Source: Riptortus pedestris | Lineage: Eukaryota > Arthropoda > Insecta > Hemiptera > Alydidae | Length of the DNA stretch: 64,000 nucleotides | Assembly: GCA_019009955.1 (NCBI GenBank) | Contig: CM032233.1 | Span: 124,454,501 to 124,518,500, forward strand | Direction: 5' to 3' | In this document: one piece after another, positions 10,966 to 21,390 of the stretch | Numbering within the stretch: position 1 is the first letter of the stretch | How the letters are laid out: each line of letters starts with the position of its first letter | The notes under the pieces: generated by a model | What the model was told of the DNA's origin: nothing | The model's database searches: none | Seen by the model: only the letters and a program-made list of their open reading frames with translations | Made by a program: the position numbers and the translations under genes

Positions 10966-11010
10966 CTTTGAACAGACCTCATATTTAAGGTAGGATCGAT
11001 GGACATTTTA
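10753..11010 (-). mobile_element. HINE-like fragment (core plus 5' block)
   Basis: A core with GATCCGAAGAATAAATAAC (unusual variant), hairpin box lost, a long (TA)n at 10912-10964, then a short 5' block GGTAGGATCGATGGACATT. The same unusual variant, inverted, is at 14470-14728. Confidence 0.7.
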
Positions 11011-11271
11011 ACTGATATAAATTATATCAACTAATAATAATTATTTTCGAAGTTCGATTATGGAAATAAGAATAAAGCAGATTCGCACAAAAAATATACG
11101 AGTTATTTAGAACAAGGTAAATGTAGATAAAATGTCCCATGGGGCTCCCCACTCTCAATGTTATTTATGGGAATGGTATACAATTTGAGGAATATTTAAT
11201 TCAGGCACTCAATTTTGGATATATGTTACATCAGCCTATTTGGTATTTGGTGGGGATATTTTAGCATATCC
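11011..11271. repeat. Unique spacer carried in both arms of an inverted duplication
   Basis: Non-HINE sequence (for example CCATGGGGCTCCCCACTCTC at about 11138) that reappears inverted at about 14237-14470 with very few differences. It shows that host-like flanking DNA was duplicated together with the HINEs. Confidence 0.75.
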
Positions 11272-11596
11272 CTTAAGGGAAATAAGCTATTGAGCTTAAA
11301 CTCAAGACGGCACATTAGGATATTTCCTTCGAGGCAAATCAGCTATTGTGGTCGTACTCATGACGCGATTTTCAAAAATGTTCTTCGAATGTTCATCAAT
11401 CTTACCCAGGAGATGACGAAAATGAGGTCCGTTCAAAATTGTATATATATATATATGATGATGATATATGACTGTTAACGCTCTAGCGATCGTAAATTTT
11501 TGTTTTATCGTTACCAAACTCGGTATTTAATCGTTTTATGTAAAAAGAAAGATCAAGTTCAATAATGGCAGAAATCGGATGAGTGGATACGGATGA

Positions 11597-11646
<50 letters not shown>
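11272..11646 (+). mobile_element. HINE-like fragment, 5' part, with trailing (TA)n
   Basis: It starts AGCATATCCCTTAAGGG and contains a second, overlapping start-like palindrome (TTTCCTTCGAGGCAAAT) before the GTCGTACTCATGACGCG block. (TA)n interrupted by GATGATGA lies at 11441-11468, then the hairpin box and core to about 11590. A second (TA)n tract at 11598-11646 ends it. The inverted counterpart lies in 12985-13377. Confidence 0.7.
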
Positions 11647-11649
<3 letters not shown>

Positions 11650-11876
11650 TGTTTCTGAGCCATAAGGTCAGAAAAATAAAAATTTCATCCCCGTCAGGTG
11701 ACGAAAGGTTTCTTTTAAAACTTTTAATTAGTAAATAGTAGTAAGGTATAAACCGTAGTACTTAACAAACACTAAGTCTACATTTGTATAGAAATAACGT
11801 CTTGAGAAGGATTAGTGGATACTCATTTTCGTTATCCCCAAAGTTGGATTCATAGACATTTGAGGAAATATTTCAA
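11647..11876. other. Spacer, nothing recognised
   Basis: AT-rich; includes a partial HINE-like scrap near 11845-11875 (ATTCATAGACATTTGAGGAAA). Confidence 0.4.
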
Positions 11877-13104
11877 AAAGTCCGTCACGCAGGGGCTGCG
11901 TAAACTAAGCAGATTTCCCACGTGTGCCACGTATTTGCATTTATCTCAAATAGTAAAAGTTCAATGAGAACAATATTTGGTATTTAGGCTTCAAATAATG
12001 TGCTTCATAATATAACACCTTACTGTCAATATGACATGAGTAGGAGTGGGCGTTTGCTGAAGACCGAAAACTAAAACAAATGCAAATCTCTCGGTTAATA
12101 ATCAAGATAGAGCAAAAACGTACAAAACAGGATTTATCGAGGATTACATTTGCAATAAAATTGGTTCTTTGCAATTTTTCGATCCAACTTATTGTAACGG
12201 AGATATTTCGAATTTTCGAAATCCCCCCCCACTATACCCAGACTATTGCAAGTCCGACTTCAGCCAATAACAAATGTGATCTTTAGTGTGGACTGTACCG
12301 GTTAAATATCGAGTATGGTATATGTCAAGTTAACATTTTCGAAACAAAAACGCAAAAATCTTACTTCTTGACGTCATTGCGTAATGAATTTGTATGTGTC
12401 TCGCGTAATAAAGGTTTCTTGAAAACAATATATTGTATTTAAGATTACAATAAAGGGTTCATGATATAACAGCTTATTGCAAATGTGACATGAGTAGAAT
12501 CGGGGGTTTACTAAAGGCTGAAAACTATAATTTCAAAATATCTGGGTTAATATTCATGATACAGAAAATATATTTCGAATTATATTTATAGATCATTAAG
12601 TTTCCAATAAGATTGACTCTATACACTTTTTCGATCCGACTCATAATAACAGAGATATTTATATATAATCCTTCTACATTCAAAGGAAGGTCTCAGCCCT
12701 ATTGCAGGTTACCTCAAAAGTAGGTTAGTCTTGTGTGATAAGGGCTGTTTCTTCATGCTATCAGTTTCACTGTTTATCTTTCTTAGTTACTATTAAGATG
12801 AAGCACAACAAGACGCGAAACGTGATTCGAAAACCCCTAATAACTCGGTAAAGATTCATGATAGATAAACTATGTATATAACAATATTTATAGGCAATTA
12901 AATTTGTAATAATATATACGGTTTTTCGATCCGCCGTATAGTAAGGAGGTATATGAAATTTTCGAAATCCCCCCTCTAAACGCCCCCTCCCACTCATCCG
13001 ATTTCTACTATTAACGAACTAGATCTTTCTTTTTAACATAAAACGATTAAATGCCAAGTTTGGTAACGATAAAACAAAATTTACGATCGCTAGAGCGATT
13101 ACAG

Positions 13105-13187
<83 letters not shown>

Positions 13188-13377
13188 TTTGAACGGACAT
13201 CATTTTCGTCATCTCCTGGGTAGGATCGATGAACATTCGAAGAACATTTTCGAAAATCGCGTCATGAGTACGACCTCACTAGCTGATTTCCCTCGAAGGA
13301 AATATGCTAATGTGCCGTCTTGAGTTTAAGCTCAATAGCTTATTTCCCTTAAGGGATATGCTAAAATATAGATAGAT
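11877..13377 (-). mobile_element. Complete long-form HINE-like element (about 1.5 kb)
   Basis: Both ends are present: 3' end AAAAGTCCGTCACGCAGGGGCTGCGT at 11877 and 5' end CCCTTAAGGGATATGCT at about 13377. Unlike the 0.6-kb form it carries three successive degenerate core units (about 12050-12310, 12490-12650, 12840-13060), separated by modules unique to this form (12310-12480, 12660-12840). A 77-bp (TA)n lies at 13107-13184. Copies of its interior occur at 1-996, 1355-1866, 4862-5395 and 53655-54285. Confidence 0.8.
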
Positions 13378-14236
13378 ATATTTGGTAAAACCTTGAATAT
13401 ATTTGATTCCTGTTTCGGATAAATCTGTTTACGTAAATAACTTTTAATAACTTTTACAAGAGTTTCAAAAAGTGTTCTCAAATGTCCAAGAGATGTCGAA
13501 TATGAGGTCCTTTCAAAATTACTTATATATATACATGCATTTGATAACGCTTGGTGGCCCTCAATTTTACTGACCTGAGCTTGCCAAAGTTGCACTCTTA
13601 ATTTACATAAAATAATTCGAGATTTCATTAAGAAGAGGAATTCACAAAATACCAAAATTGGATACTCCGCAAGTCTCATGCCTTTCCCCATTATTGTGGA
13701 ATTTAATCATGAATTATCTCGTAACACCGAAATAATAGCTTTCGAAGATGACATTGTTTACAGAAATTCAAGTGATAATTATTATAATTACCCGCTTTAG
13801 TGTCCTATGGGCAAAAGAGCACAAACTCCAATTTAATGTTCGATTTCGGATAAATCTGTTTACGTAAGTCACTATTAATAATTTTTACATATTGAGTGTA
13901 TTATTAGAAACATTCCAATAATATGTCTAAATAAAGGAGCTACAACAAATGCTCATACGCCCTTTCCCCAATTAAATATTAATCAGCGTAATTTAACTAC
14001 ATTGAAAATTCACTAATCATCACAAATCTCATTAGCACTAATTCAAACTTGAAATACACGTGGGGATTTTCACACTTAGCTGAGGCAAGCCCTTGCCGGC
14101 TCATGCAAATGACGTGATTTGAAAACACTGTTCTAAACTAAATATAGCTGTATTTTCGAAGTAATTACTATGTTGTGACCATTGTAAGGTAAATGATATA
14201 ACTTAAACGTGCCTAATTAACACCCACTCACCAAAT
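13378..14236. other. Insert in the right arm of the inverted duplication, no gene recognised
   Basis: This segment of about 0.86 kb has no counterpart in the left arm. It carries a direct repeat: TTTCGGATAAATCTGTTTAC occurs at about 13413 and 13847, followed both times by related AATA/TTTTTACA sequence. A HINE 5'-block scrap (AGTGTTCTCAAATGTCC) is near 13471. It is either an insertion or sequence deleted from the other arm. Confidence 0.5.
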
Positions 14237-14469
14237 AGGCTGATGTAACATATATCCAAAATTGAGTGCCTGAATTAAATATTCCTCAAATTGTATACCA
14301 TTCCCATAAATAACATTGAGAGTGGGGAGCCCCATGGGACATTTTATCTACATTTACCTTGTTCTAAATAACTCTTATATTTTTTGTGCGAATCTGCTTT
14401 ATTCTTATTTCCATAATCGAACTTCGAAAATAATTATTATTAGTTGATATAATTTATATCAGTTAAAAT
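14237..14469. repeat. Inverted copy of the 11011-11271 spacer
   Basis: Reverse complement of 11011-11271 at high identity; see that entry. Confidence 0.75.
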
Positions 14470-14508
14470 GTCCATCGATCCTACCTTAAATATGAGGTCT
14501 GTTCAAAG

Positions 14509-14572
<64 letters not shown>

Positions 14573-14728
14573 ATGAAGATCAGGTTTGTTAACGGCTTAA
14601 ATCGGACTAGGGGGGGAGAGGTTTAAAGGAGGGGAATTTCGAAATATCTCCGTTGTTATTTATTCTTCGGATCTAAAAATTGTATAGGATCTATCTTATT
14701 TCAAAAGTAATATTCTCTAAATATTAGC
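14470..14728 (+). mobile_element. HINE-like fragment, inverted counterpart of 10753-11010
   Basis: Short 5' block, (TA)n at 14511-14567, and the variant core with TTATTTATTCTTCGGATC. It stops directly at the start of the next HINE. Confidence 0.7.
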
Positions 14729-15600
14729 AGATTTCTCTTAAAGAAAATCAGCTATTGAGGTCGTACTCATGACGTGATTTTCGAAAAATTTCTTCAAATG
14801 TCCATCGATCCTACTCAGGAGATGATGAAAATGAGGTCCGTTCAAAATTATATATATATATATTTGTCTGTTAACGCTCTAGCGGTCGCAATTTTTGTTT
14901 AATCGTTACGAAACTCGATATTTAACCGTTTTATGTAAAAAGACAGATCAAGAAGTTCGTCAATGGCTAAAATCGGACTAGAGGGATGGGGTTTAGAGGG
15001 GGGATTTTCGAAAATTCAAAATATCTCCGTTATTATGCGTCGGATCGAAAAATTGTATAAAACCAATCGTATTGAAAATGTAATGTTCTATAAATATTGT
15101 TATGTATAGAACCAATCTTATTGAAAATTTAATTTACTATAAATATTGTTTTATTCAATTATTATCTATCTTGAATATTAACCGAGATATTTGCATTTTT
15201 ATTAAATTTGGGCCGATAACGGACGAGTGGTCGCGTATAGTTGGGATAAGGTTGGCCGTTTTCGTAACTGCTCGGCTCAGGTGGAAGCTTCTTCTAACCT
15301 TATCTGTCGTTTCTAGCCTTACCTTACCTTCGTTACTTTGTGAGATTTATGCAAATACGTTCTGTTCATCCGCCCCCCCCCTTCTTTAGTTCTTGGACTA
15401 CTAAAATTTGAGTTATTAAAATATAAATTATTCTTACAATTCAGAAGCCGTTTCAGTTGAGAATTTATTTTAATTAACTGAAAGGTTTTTAATTACCGTT
15501 TGTATTTAATCACGGTGGTGTTGTGTTACCAGTATGCAGATTTCTCTATTGTAAAACTGCACATGGGAAATCTGCTTAGTTTCCCGGCGTGGCGGACTTT
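14729..15600 (+). mobile_element. HINE-like element with both ends
   Basis: Starts AGCAGATTTCTCTTAAAG; (TA)n 14850-14863; hairpin box; core; a duplicated stretch GTATAGAACCAATCTTATTG (around 15050-15125); module with GCTTCTTCTAACCTTA and CATCCGCCCCCCCC; end CATGGGAAATCTGCTTAG with a damaged hairpin (TTCCCGGCGTGGCGGACTTT). The next copy starts 10 bp later in the same orientation. Confidence 0.8.
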
Positions 15601-15609
15601 ATTTTTATT

Positions 15610-15731
15610 AGCAGATTTCCCTTAAGGGAAATCAGCTATTGAGGTCGTACTCATGACGCGAGTTTCGAAAAATTTCTTCAAATGTCCATCGATCCTACCC
15701 AGGAGGTGACGAAAATGAGGTCCGTTCAAAA

Positions 15732-15771
<40 letters not shown>

Positions 15772-16222
15772 CTGTTAACGCTCTAGCAGTCGCAATTTTT
15801 GTTTGATCGTTACCAAACTCAGAATTTAATCGTTTTATGTAAAAAGGAAGGTCAAGTTCGTTAATGGCTGAAATCGGGCCAGTGGGAGGGGGGGTTAAGA
15901 GGGTGGGATTTTCGATTATTTTCGAAATATCTCCGTTACCATACGTCGGATCAAAACATTGTATAGAACCAATCTTATTGCAAATTAAATTTACTATAAA
16001 TATTGTTCTATACATTTATTCTGTATCTTTAATATTAACCGAGATATTTGCATTTTTATTAAATTTGGGCCGATAACGGACGAGTGAGTTTCCCGCCAAA
16101 AGCTAGATCGGCCGTTTCCGTAGTTACCCGGGCCGTTCGGCTCTCGTATGGTTATTTCTCTATTGTATAACTTCACTTGGGAAATCTACTTAGTATACGC
16201 AGCCCCTGCGTGATGGACTTTA
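15610..16222 (+). mobile_element. Complete short-form HINE-like element, tandem with previous copy
   Basis: AGCAGATTTCCCTTAAGGG start, (TA)n 15732-15768, CTCTAGCAGTCGC box, core, module a (TTTCCCGCCAAAAGCTAG, CGGCCGTTTCCGTA), end GGGAAATCTACTTAG with intact terminal hairpin ACGCAG-CCC-CTGCGT and GATGGACTTT. Confidence 0.85.
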
Positions 16223-16705
16223 TACAATTCTTCTCTATATTTATTATTAACCGGGATATTTCCATATTTTAGTTTTCGGCCTTCACTAAACCCTCACTCC
16301 CACGAATGCAATATTAACTATAAACTGTTTTATCCAGAACCACATAATTTCAAGGCTAAATGCTAAATATGGTTTTCAATTAAGATGTTTCGTTCTTCAT
16401 TTGAAAATGATGATTTGATCTATTCCATACTCCATATTTAGCAGTTTCAGGTAACACTAAATATCATGTTTCTTATTGATTGAAATCGGACTGGATTAGT
16501 GGTGGTTTAGGGGGGCGATTAAAAAATTGAAAACAACTCAGTTATTATGAGTTGTATCATAAAATGTAGAAAGACGAATTCGTTAAACTTTAAGTTTTCT
16601 ACATTTTCTATCTGTCCTTCCTTTTGGTAACTCAAGTATGAAGCGAGTTATTCGTACTTTTTTGTTTTCTGCTTTCAGTAACCCCCCTTTTACTCATCGG
16701 GTTTT
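16223..16705 (+). mobile_element. Degenerate long-form HINE-like fragment
   Basis: It retains AACCGGGATATTTCCAT, a diverged core (GAGTTGTATCATAAAATG) and the TGAAGCGAGTTATTCGTAC module also seen at 880-900 and 28800. No terminal 5' or 3' sequences. Confidence 0.55.
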
Positions 16706-16830
16706 AGTAGATTTCCCTTAAGGGAAATCAGCTATTGAGGTCTTACTCATGATGCGATTTTTGAAATTTTTCTTCAAATATCCATCGATCCTACCCAGGA
16801 GATAATGAAAATGAGGTCCGTTCAAAATTG

Positions 16831-16890
<60 letters not shown>

Positions 16891-17353
16891 CTGTGGCCGC
16901 GCTCTAGCGGTTGCAATTTTTGTTTTATCGTTACCAAACTTGATATATAATCGTTTTATACAAAAAGAAAGATCATATTCGTTTACGGCTGAAATCAGAC
17001 CAGGGGAAGGGTGGATTTAGAGGGGGAGAATTTCGAAAATTCTTAATATCTCCGTTATTATGCGTCGGATCGAAAAATTGTATAAAACCAATCGTATTGA
17101 AAATGTAATGTTCTATAAATATTGTTATGTACATTTTTTCACTATCTTGATTATTTACTGAGATATTTACATTTTTCAGTTTTCGGTCTTCAGTAAAGCC
17201 CCACTCCTACTCATCTCATATTTTCAATATTCTATTATGTAATGAAGCACTTTATTCAAAGATTAAATACCAAATATTATTCCCATTGAAATTTTAAGTT
17301 TTGAGATAAATTGAAATACGTGGGAAACCTGCATAGTTAACGCAGCCCCTGCT
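16706..17353 (+). mobile_element. Complete HINE-like element, module b-short
   Basis: AGTAGATTTCCCTTAAGGG start, (TA)n 16833-16887, hairpin box with GGTTGC, core, long-form-like module (TCAGTAAAGCCCCACTCC), end CGTGGGAAACCTGCATAG. The terminal hairpin is truncated to ACGCAGCCCCTGC. Confidence 0.75.
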
Positions 17354-17462
17354 ATTTTTTTTTTTACATATAAATAGAGAATTCATGTTGTGATGAGATC
17401 ACATGTGTGTTATACTAGGAAATCTGCTTAGTTTACGAAGCCTCTGCGTGACCGACATTTAA
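17354..17462 (+). mobile_element. Extra HINE 3' terminus directly downstream
   Basis: About 50 bp (AAATAGAGAATTCATG...GATGAGATC) followed by GGAAATCTGCTTAGTTTACG, a decayed hairpin and GACCGACATTT. The same arrangement follows the copy at 20733-21390, so a double-ended form exists. Confidence 0.65.
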
Positions 17463-18270
17463 TTACGTATTTGTGATTTGGGAATTTACGAGCGACATAA
17501 AGGAGAAAGCGTTTCCGTAAAGTAGTTGTAGGGGTTGATAAGACACGATAAAAAGAAGGCAGGGGAATAGTGCAGGTGGGGGGGGGGAGTTGAAAAGCAT
17601 GTCCCTGCAAAATATAGAATGGAGGAGAGGCGCCAACAATTGAATTCGAAGCAGGCTTCATCCCCCACCCCCGCCGGGGAGAGTGGCAGGGGGCAATTCC
17701 AACCCTCTAACTGCACTTTACAAACTTTAACAATAAAGACCCCCTTTATATGAGCGATTTCATAAAATCGAGAGCAAACTGACTCTGTTAAAAGAGAACA
17801 AATAGTAGACCGAGGGGGTGAGTGAGAGAGAAAAAGTGTTCAGTTTAACTACTGAACCTACCCCAACTTGTTCAATTCAAGAGTAAATCTTTTGTTGCCC
17901 CTCTAAGGTCCGATGCCTTCAACACTCACTTATAATTGATTGTCCTTATATTCACGAGTTGCTTCAATCAATTTAACACACAATTGGTGATGTGATTCTC
18001 AGGGCAGAACAGCATTTAAACCTAATCGAATCCCATAGTTAAATGAAACACCAAATATTAGGACAGCTCTAATTTTAAATACAACACAAAATTTCGCCAG
18101 CACACCAAGAACATAAACGGAAAAAAAAATGAATATTCCAAAATAAAAACTCAATTAGGACTCGTAAATTTGTTGGCTGAGAATATGAAAGCAAATCTAA
18201 TATGTCTTGCTTTTCTCATAATACAAAAGGTTAATTATTTTTAAAAAATAATTATATATATATAGCTATA
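17463..18270. other. Intergenic DNA, no recognised gene
   Basis: Unique-looking sequence with a G-run at 17578-17587. Open frames on the minus strand around 17428-17716 are proline/serine-rich translations of low-complexity DNA with no domain I recognise. Confidence 0.45.
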
Positions 18271-18795
18271 GTAATACTATTTACAACAGCTAGTAGAGTA
18301 ATTTGAAATGAATCAGAATAAATTCTATCTCAGTCACTCAGATTTTAGTAATCCAAGAACAAAAGAAGGGGGGGGGTCAACAGAATGTATTAGTTTGTAT
18401 CTCGTATAATAACGTTTTCTTGAAAACAATATTTGGTATTTAACCTTATAATGAAGAGGTTCATGATATAACTGCTTATTATTAATATGACACTAGCAGG
18501 AGTGGGGTTTTACAGAAAGCGCACAAATATAAAACCCAATTATCGCGGTTAGTACTCATTATAAGGAAAATATGTATAGAACAATATTTATGATAAATTT
18601 AATTTTCAATACGATTTTTTCCGACGTATCTGACGTATATTAACACTAAGGGAGCAACACTCCCCCTAAACCCCCTCCCTCACCCTTGTCCGATTGTCCG
18701 GCCATTAACGTACTTGATCTTTCTTTTTACTTAAAACGACTAAATATCGAGTTTGGTAACGATTAAACAATAATTGCGACCGCTAGAGTGGTAAC

Positions 18796-18855
<60 letters not shown>
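18271..18855 (-). mobile_element. HINE-like element, 3' part up to its (TA)n, interrupted
   Basis: Module b and core on the minus strand, with CACTCTAGCGGTCGC box and (TA)n at 18798-18854. The (TA)n tract is broken by a family C insertion. The rest of the element's 5' block may be the piece at 19556-19650. Confidence 0.7.
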
Positions 18856-18857
<2 letters not shown>

Positions 18858-19345
18858 AGCTCAGATACCCGGCTTCGCCCGGGAATTCATTTGAGACTGA
18901 ATGGTGAAGGTATTTTATTAGCAAGGCTTTACTTTGCACAACATTTTGACATTTATCCGCCCCAGTGTTTATATTATATATGTCTATACCCGTCGTTGCT
19001 GTGGATTTGATAATAATAAAATTCAAGGAAAAGACTTCACTGTCCTCCATATTGTCATATTTCCCGTCTCCTGTGCATTAAGCATAGATTTGAATTATTA
19101 AGGACAAAATATTTACATAGATTTGAATTAATTTTTCCAGGTGAGGTACCTGGTAGTTCATATTCGAAAGAATTGTTGAGTATATCAATATTTCTACGCT
19201 AATTACTTGCTTCATACATTATTCCCGAAAAAATGTATTAAACAAAAGTTGCTCTAAATAACAAAGTAAACCACTTTTGTTATGTGCACATTTGTCGAAA
19301 AACAAATAGACAATGAAATATCGCGAATGTATATATATACACGAA
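18856..19345 (+). mobile_element. Family C repeat, 5' portion, inserted at a (TA)n tract
   Basis: CTAGCTCAGATACCCGG-CTTCG-CCCGGG starts exactly where the (TA)n ends. About 300 bp then align closely with 6668-6970, followed by one AACAAAAGTTGCTC unit. It ends at a short TATATATAC. Confidence 0.65.
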
Positions 19346-19555
19346 CTTCTAAAATCGACTTAATCAGAGCAGGCACAATGGGAGCCGCTATTTAACCGAT
19401 CTCATTTTCACGACCATAAGAAAAAAAACTTGGGATATTGTATTCTTAATTTAAAAAAAAGAATTAAAACAATAACAGAAGTACTTTTGTTTTTTATTGA
19501 TCTTTCAAATAAGTAAGTTTCTCTGGCGCACCCTATAAGTTTTTTCTGTCTGAAT
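19346..19555. other. Spacer between two HINE pieces
   Basis: No motif recognised, apart from CGATCTCATTTTCACGACC near 19398, which may be a HINE scrap. Confidence 0.4.
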
Positions 19556-19650
19556 ACAACAGACCTCATTTTCGTCATCTCCTGGGTAGGATGGATGGAC
19601 ATTTGAAAACATTTTTGAAAATCTCATCATATGTACAACCTAATTGAAAT
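19556..19650 (-). mobile_element. HINE-like 5' block
   Basis: ACCTCATTTTCGTCATCTCC and GGATGGACATTTGAA blocks, with a decayed 5' terminus. Probably the severed end of the copy at 18271-18855. Confidence 0.6.
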
Positions 19651-19763
19651 CTTCTAAAACAGTAAATATTCCTTTTTCTACGGATCGTATTGAAAGCCCC
19701 GAGCGGATAAATTCTATTTTCTATACCCCAATATTCAACAACAACTTATTATAAAGGATAATA

Positions 19764-20424
19764 AAAAGTCCGTCACGCAGGGGCTGCGTAAACTAAACGG
19801 CTTCTGAATTGTAAGAATAATTTATATTTTAATAACTCAAATGTTAGTAGTCCAAGAACTAAAGAAGGGGAGGGGGGCGGATGAACAGAACGTATTTGCA
19901 TAAATCTCACAAAGAACGAAGGTAAGGTAAGGTTAGAAACGACAGGTAAGGTTAGAAGAAGCTTCCACCTTAGCCGAGCAGTTACCGTACTATACCCGAC
20001 CACAGACTTCATAAAAATGCAAATATCTCGGTTAATATTCAAGATAGAGAATAAATGTATATAACAATATTTATATTAAATTTAATTTGCAATAAGATTG
20101 ATTCCGTGCAATTTTTCGACCCGACTTATAGTAACGGAGATATTTCGAATTTTCGAAAGACCTCCCCTTTAACCCCCCCCCCCATTGGTCCAATTTCAGC
20201 CGTTAACGAACTTAATCTTTCTTTGTACATAAAACGACTAAATATCGAGTTTGGTACCGATCAAACAGAAATTGCGACCGCTAGAGCGGTAACAGACAAA
20301 TATATATATAGTTTTGAACGGACTTCATTTTCGTCATCTACTAGGTAGGATTGATGGACATTTGAAGAAAAATTCCATCATGAGTACAACCTCAATAGCT
20401 GATTTCCCTTAAGGGAAATCTGCT
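19764..20424 (-). mobile_element. HINE-like element, both ends, deletion next to the 3' hairpin
   Basis: 5' end AGCAGATTTCCCTTAAGGG at 20424, very short (TA)n (20301-20308), box, core, module with GGTTAGAAGAAGCTTCC. The terminal hairpin ACGCAG-CCC-CTGCGT is intact at 19770-19785, but the GGGAAATCTGC inverted repeat beside it is deleted, so it has lost one partner of the asymmetrical inverted repeat. Confidence 0.8.
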
Positions 20425-20732
20425 AAAAGAGTTATTGTTTGGGTAGAATAGTATTTGTTTAGTAAGGGGTTGGGGTGAGGGAGCATGTCAGTATAGTGAG
20501 CCGGGTTAGTGATGGACGGCTGGCCGCATTAGATTCTACTCCTGTTCCCTTCCACAATTAGTCCCTCTCTCTTTACAATCACTTTTTTATTCTCTTTTAA
20601 TTGGATTGGATCCTCTAATATCCACTTTAGAATGTAAACTATTTTACTACTTAACGAACTTAAGCATGCAGATATATGGCGTAATGAGTGCCCGAATAAG
20701 ATGTTCGGAAAAATTGTACACTCTTCAGTTTT
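20425..20732. other. Unique spacer, no gene
   Basis: No recognised motif. It ends in CAGTTTT directly before the next HINE start, a typical T-rich HINE insertion site. Confidence 0.5.
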
Positions 20733-20852
20733 AGCAGATTTCCCTTAAGGGAAATCAGCTATTGAGGTCGTACTCATGACGCGATTTTCGAAAAATTTCC
20801 TCAAATGTCCATCGATCCTACCCAGGAGATGACGAAAATGTGGTCCGTTCAA

Positions 20853-20911
<59 letters not shown>

Positions 20912-21390
20912 TATATATATATATATTTGTCTGTTAACACTCTAGCGGTCGCAATTTTAGTTTAATCGTCACCAAACTCGGTATTTAATCCTTTTATGTA
21001 AAAAGGAAGATCAAGTTCGTTAACAGCTGAAATCGGACCAGTGGGAGGGGGGGTTTAGAGGGGGGATTTTCAAAAATTCGAAATATCTCCGTTATTATGC
21101 ATCGGATCGAAAAATTGTATAGGTCCAATCATATTTCAAATTAAATTTACTATAAATATTGTTATATACATTTATTCTCTATCTTGAATATTAACCGAGA
21201 TATTTGCATTTTTCTGTTTTCAGCTTCTGAGATGATATTGGCTAACTTCGGGTCTAGTCGTGAGTTTCCGTCAAGAGCTAGTACGGGCCCTTCCCGTAAC
21301 TGTTTGACTCTCTATTCTGAAATTTATTTATTGTATAATTTCACGTGGGAAATCTGCTTAGTTTACGCAGCCCCTGCGTGACGGACTTTT
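20733..21390 (+). mobile_element. Complete HINE-like element (exemplar)
   Basis: AGCAGATTTCCCTTAAGGG start after TTTT; block GTCGTACTCATGACGCG and TCCATCGATCCTACCC; (TA)n at 20857-20927 with one interruption; CTCTAGCGGTCGC; core CATCGGATCGAAAAATTG; AACCGAGATATTTGC; module a; CACGTGGGAAATCTGCTTAG; ACGCAG-CCC-CTGCGT; GACGGACTTTT. All family hallmarks are present. Confidence 0.85.

Noticed and set aside
13051..13323. Frames containing long tyrosine-isoleucine runs (also at 2221, 15695, 25457, 27613, 58181 and others)
   Set aside because: They are translations across (TA)n tracts and HINE sequence. The same peptides recur at every copy, without codon conservation.
14729..17462. Regularly spaced repeats as a CRISPR array
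   Set aside because: Units are 0.6-1 kb mobile elements in both orientations; no short direct repeats with unique spacers, and the DNA is eukaryotic in character.
17428..17716. Two overlapping minus-strand frames as an overlapping gene pair
   Set aside because: Proline/serine-rich low-complexity translation around a G-run, no motif; unlike the 54.4-55.6 kb pair there is no recognisable signature.
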